Positions 61,767-64,000 of a stretch of DNA of 64,000 nucleotides are shown piece after piece. This DNA comes from Xanthobacteraceae bacterium (lineage in GTDB: Bacteria; Pseudomonadota; Alphaproteobacteria; Rhizobiales; Xanthobacteraceae). How positions within the stretch are numbered: the stretch's first letter is position 1; every line of letters starts with the position of its first letter. Position numbers and translations under genes: made by a program. Below the pieces are notes generated by a model. That model saw only the letters and a list, made by a program, of their open reading frames with translations, was not told the DNA's origin and made no database searches. The stretch is taken from the NCBI GenBank assembly GCA_024508855.1, contig JANINJ010000078.1:62001-126000 (forward strand), in the 5' to 3' direction.

Positions 61767-62765
61767 ATGAACGAGCGGCGGCCGCCGCGCCATATCCCGG
61801 TGCTGGGCCGTGAGGCGGTCGAATGGCTCGCGCCGCGGGACGGCGGCGTCTATGTGGACGCCACGTTCGGCGCGGGCGGGTACAGCCGTGCCATCCTCGA
61901 TGTCCCCGGTACGCGCGTCATCGGTATCGATCGGGATCGTACCGCGATCGCCGGCGGCTTCGATCTTGTCGAACAGTCCGACGGCCGCCTGACGCTGGTT
62001 GAGGACCGCTTCTCCAATCTCGCCGATGTCTGCGCTGCGCAGGGTATCGATGCGGTCGATGGCGTGGTGATGGATATCGGCGTGTCCTCGATGCAGGTCG
62101 ATGGCGCGGAGCGTGGCTTCTCCTTCCGGCTCGACGGCCCGCTCGACATGCGCATGAGCCAGCACGGCCCCACCGCCGCCGATGTCGTCGCCCGGGCTTC
62201 CGAGGCCGATCTCGCCAACATTATTTATATCTTCGGCGAGGAGCGTTACTCACGCCAGGTGGCGCGGGCGATCGTCGCGGCGCGAGGCGAGGCGCCGATC
62301 ACGACAACGCGGGCGCTGGCCGACATCGTGGCCAAGGTGGTGCGCGCCAAGCCGAACGAGATTCACCCTGCAACGCGGACGTTTCAGGCGCTGCGGATCT
62401 TCGTCAACGAAGAGCTCGACGAATTGCATCTGGCGCTGGCGGGCGCCGAACGGGTGCTGAAGCCGGGCGGGCGGTTGGTCGTGGTGTCCTTCCATTCGCT
62501 CGAAGACCGCATCGTGAAGAATTTTCTCGTCGAGCGCAGCAAGTCGGGTGGCGGTTCGCGCCATCTGCCCGAAGTAGCGGCCAGCACGCCGCGTTTCGAG
62601 ATTCTCACCAAGCGCCCGGTGATGGCCAGCGACGACGAAGTTTTGGGCAATCCGCGCGCGCGTTCGGCGAAGTTGCGTGCAGCGGCCCGCACCGCCGCGC
62701 CTGCGCTCGCAGGCGGCGATCTGCCGGCGTGGCCTTCTCTCGCCACCGTAATGCGGGGAGGCTGA
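61767..62765 (+). CDS. rsmH: 16S rRNA (cytosine-1402-N4) methyltransferase
   Basis: The ATG at 61767 follows AAGGG, giving 332 residues. Motifs of RsmH/MraW are clear: [14 protein letters not shown] at the N-terminus, SAM loop [38 protein letters not shown]-like [14 protein letters not shown], and [20 protein letters not shown]. It methylates C1402 of 16S rRNA. It heads the rsmH-ftsL-ftsI cell-division series. Confidence 0.96.
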   Translation: MNERRPPRHIPVLGREAVEWLAPRDGGVYVDATFGAGGYSRAILDVPGTRVIGIDRDRTAIAGGFDLVEQSDGRLTLVEDRFSNLADVCAAQGIDAVDGVVMDIGVSSMQVDGAERGFSFRLDGPLDMRMSQHGPTAADVVARASEADLANIIYIFGEERYSRQVARAIVAARGEAPITTTRALADIVAKVVRAKPNEIHPATRTFQALRIFVNEELDELHLALAGAERVLKPGGRLVVVSFHSLEDRIVKNFLVERSKSGGGSRHLPEVAASTPRFEILTKRPVMASDDEVLGNPRARSAKLRAAARTAAPALAGGDLPAWPSLATVMRGG

Positions 62766-62768
62766 GCG

Positions 62769-63149
62769 ATGCGGATCATCCATCTCCTTGTCATCTGTGC
62801 CCTGGTGTTCGCGGCTTCCTACGTCTACCGCATCAAGATGGAATCGACGTCACGGACCGAGCGGGTGCAACGCCTGCATGCCCAGGTCCGCGCGGAGCGT
62901 GATGCCATCGCGGCCTTGCGCGCCGAGTGGGCAAAGCTCGATTCGCCGAAGCGACTGCAGGGATTGGCCGAGCGTCATCTCAAGCTGCGGCCGATCGACG
63001 GTACGCAATACGACTCCTTCAAGAATCTGCCCGAGCGTTCGCCGACGCTGGTCAATCCCAACGATCCGGATCCGATCGGGGCGATGATCGACACCACCGA
63101 TCAGGAAATTCTGACGGGTTCGATCCCCAAGCCGGAGGACAAGCGGTGA
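62769..63149 (+). CDS. ftsL: Cell division protein FtsL
   Basis: The 126 residues have a short cytoplasmic start, one membrane helix (IHLLVICALVFAASYVY) and a periplasmic coiled coil (RVQRLHAQVRAERDAIAALR), followed by the family block SPKRLQGLAERHLKLRPID. It forms the FtsQLB complex that activates septal peptidoglycan synthesis. It begins 3 bp after rsmH and its stop overlaps the ftsI GTG. Confidence 0.93.
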   Translation: MRIIHLLVICALVFAASYVYRIKMESTSRTERVQRLHAQVRAERDAIAALRAEWAKLDSPKRLQGLAERHLKLRPIDGTQYDSFKNLPERSPTLVNPNDPDPIGAMIDTTDQEILTGSIPKPEDKR

Positions 63150-64000
63150 GCGAACACGTTATCGGCATCGCTCGCGCAGCCGAGCCATGGCACCAGCGGC
63201 TGGTGCGCGGTCTGCTCTACGGCAAGAACGTCGATCGTGCGGCGCGTGCGCGTGCGCGCGTCGGGCTCTGCATGCTGGCGTTCGGGGCGCTCTATGCAGT
63301 GATCGCGTTGCGCCTTGTGATGTTCGCCGTCATCGGTGACAGTCACGGCGGCCGCCGGACCGCGGCGCAGGATGCGATCGCGACGGCGCGGCCGGACATC
63401 GTCGATCGTAACGGCCAGATCCTCGCAACCGACGTCAAGGCGCCGTCGCTGTTCGGCGAGCCGCGCCGGATTATCGACAAGGACGAAGCCATCGAACTCT
63501 TGACTGCGACGCTGCCCGATCTGGATACGGGTGAAGTGCGCGACCGCTTGTCGTCGAAAAAGGGCTTCGTCTGGCTGAAACGTGAAATCACGCCGCGCCA
63601 GCAGAAGGACATTCACCGGCTCGGCATTCCCGGCATCGGCTTCCTGCGAGAGAACAAGCGCGTCTATCCCAATGGCGTCGACGTTGCACATTTGATCGGC
63701 CTGGTGAACATCGACAACCAGGGCATCGCTGGCATCGAGAAATGGCTGGATACCAACGGTCTCGCCGATTTGCATCGTGCGGGCTTTGCGACCGATCGCC
63801 TGCAGCGGCCGATCGAACTCGCGGTAGATCTGCGTGTCGAGCACGCGCTGCGTGACGAACTGGCGAAGGCGAAAGAGCATTTCAAGGCCAAGGCGGCATC
63901 CGGTCTCGTCTCCAACGTCAAGACCGGCGAGATCGTGGCGATGGTCTCGCTGCCGGATTTCGATCCGAACAATCCGAAGGAGGCCAACGACCCTGACCGC
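63146..64000 (+). CDS. ftsI: Penicillin-binding protein FtsI (PBP3), N-terminal part
   Basis: The GTG at 63146 overlaps the ftsL stop (GTGA). The reading frame runs to the window edge with 285 codons and no stop. It has a cytoplasmic basic segment, one membrane helix (LCMLAFGALYAVIALRLVMF), then the pedestal domain (ATARPDIVDRNGQILATDVK, VYPNGVDVAHLIGLVNIDNQ). The transpeptidase domain with SxxK lies beyond base 64000. It is the septal peptidoglycan transpeptidase. Confidence 0.95.
   Translation, partial: MSEHVIGIARAAEPWHQRLVRGLLYGKNVDRAARARARVGLCMLAFGALYAVIALRLVMFAVIGDSHGGRRTAAQDAIATARPDIVDRNGQILATDVKAPSLFGEPRRIIDKDEAIELLTATLPDLDTGEVRDRLSSKKGFVWLKREITPRQQKDIHRLGIPGIGFLRENKRVYPNGVDVAHLIGLVNIDNQGIAGIEKWLDTNGLADLHRAGFATDRLQRPIELAVDLRVEHALRDELAKAKEHFKAKAASGLVSNVKTGEIVAMVSLPDFDPNNPKEANDPDR

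Overview
This window is a high-GC chromosomal segment from an alphaproteobacterium. It most likely belongs to the Bradyrhizobium/Rhodopseudomonas/Afipia group (Nitrobacteraceae). The evidence is the gene repertoire (DUF4864, extensin-like_C, two L,D-transpeptidases, split YeeE/YedE pair, orphan branched-chain-type binding proteins), an Irr-type iron control element in front of bacterioferritin, and several families of short palindromic repeats of the kind scattered through such genomes. Genus and species cannot be fixed from the sequence alone. No tRNA, rRNA, CRISPR array, prophage or intact insertion sequence was seen. The one RNA gene is rnpB.

Layout. 1-531: 5' part of an opine/NAD-dependent dehydrogenase-like gene cut by the window edge. 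665-9462: two divergent clusters of acyl-CoA/aryl-CoA catabolic genes. The leftward arm has an AMP-ligase, an acyl-CoA-dehydrogenase-fold protein and an alpha/beta hydrolase. The rightward arm has an SDR, an enoyl-CoA hydratase-like protein, a MarR regulator, a 2-aminobenzoate/benzoate-CoA-ligase-like enzyme and RidA. A repeated TTTA-N4-TAAA motif occurs in both control regions, so I infer one MarR-controlled aromatic-CoA regulon. 9623-11652: divergent AraC/MFS pair. 11918-13070: small proteins and a GIY-YIG protein. 13146-17092: orphan binding protein, enoyl-CoA hydratase/isomerase, SMP-30 lactonase and GNAT. 17111-21559: GMC oxidoreductase followed by a VanB-like reductase, a GntR regulator and a VanA-like Rieske oxygenase with a GntR-type palindrome upstream.

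21732-26903: MoxR ATPase, GlsB-like membrane protein, CoxE-like VWA protein, two sulfurtransferases and a Pro/Ala-rich membrane-anchored protein. 27355-36152: cell-envelope and housekeeping genes (L,D-transpeptidase, 2-hydroxyacid dehydrogenase, EttA, Tam, UPF0114 protein, lytic transglycosylase, two paralogous Gly-rich secreted proteins). 36486-37426: bacterioferritin-associated ferredoxin and bacterioferritin with the Irr box. 37445-44512: lipoprotein, Cys-rich secreted peptide, collagen-like protein, P450, SDR, two-subunit thiosulfate-transporter-like pair, transglycosylase, zinc-ribbon protein and two PRC-barrel proteins. 44597-50022: second orphan binding protein, DUF4403, second L,D-transpeptidase, a 27-residue membrane peptide and an extensin-like lipoprotein.

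50039-55958: efflux region. A TetR regulator is divergent from EmrA/EmrB-like pump genes, with a near-perfect long palindrome between them. An ABC exporter follows, preceded by a 20-codon leader ORF. 55995-59620: EamA permease and two GGDEF membrane proteins, one with and one without the inhibitory site. 59884-64000: rnpB, AmpD-like amidase, then the start of the division/cell-wall cluster (rsmH-ftsL-ftsI).
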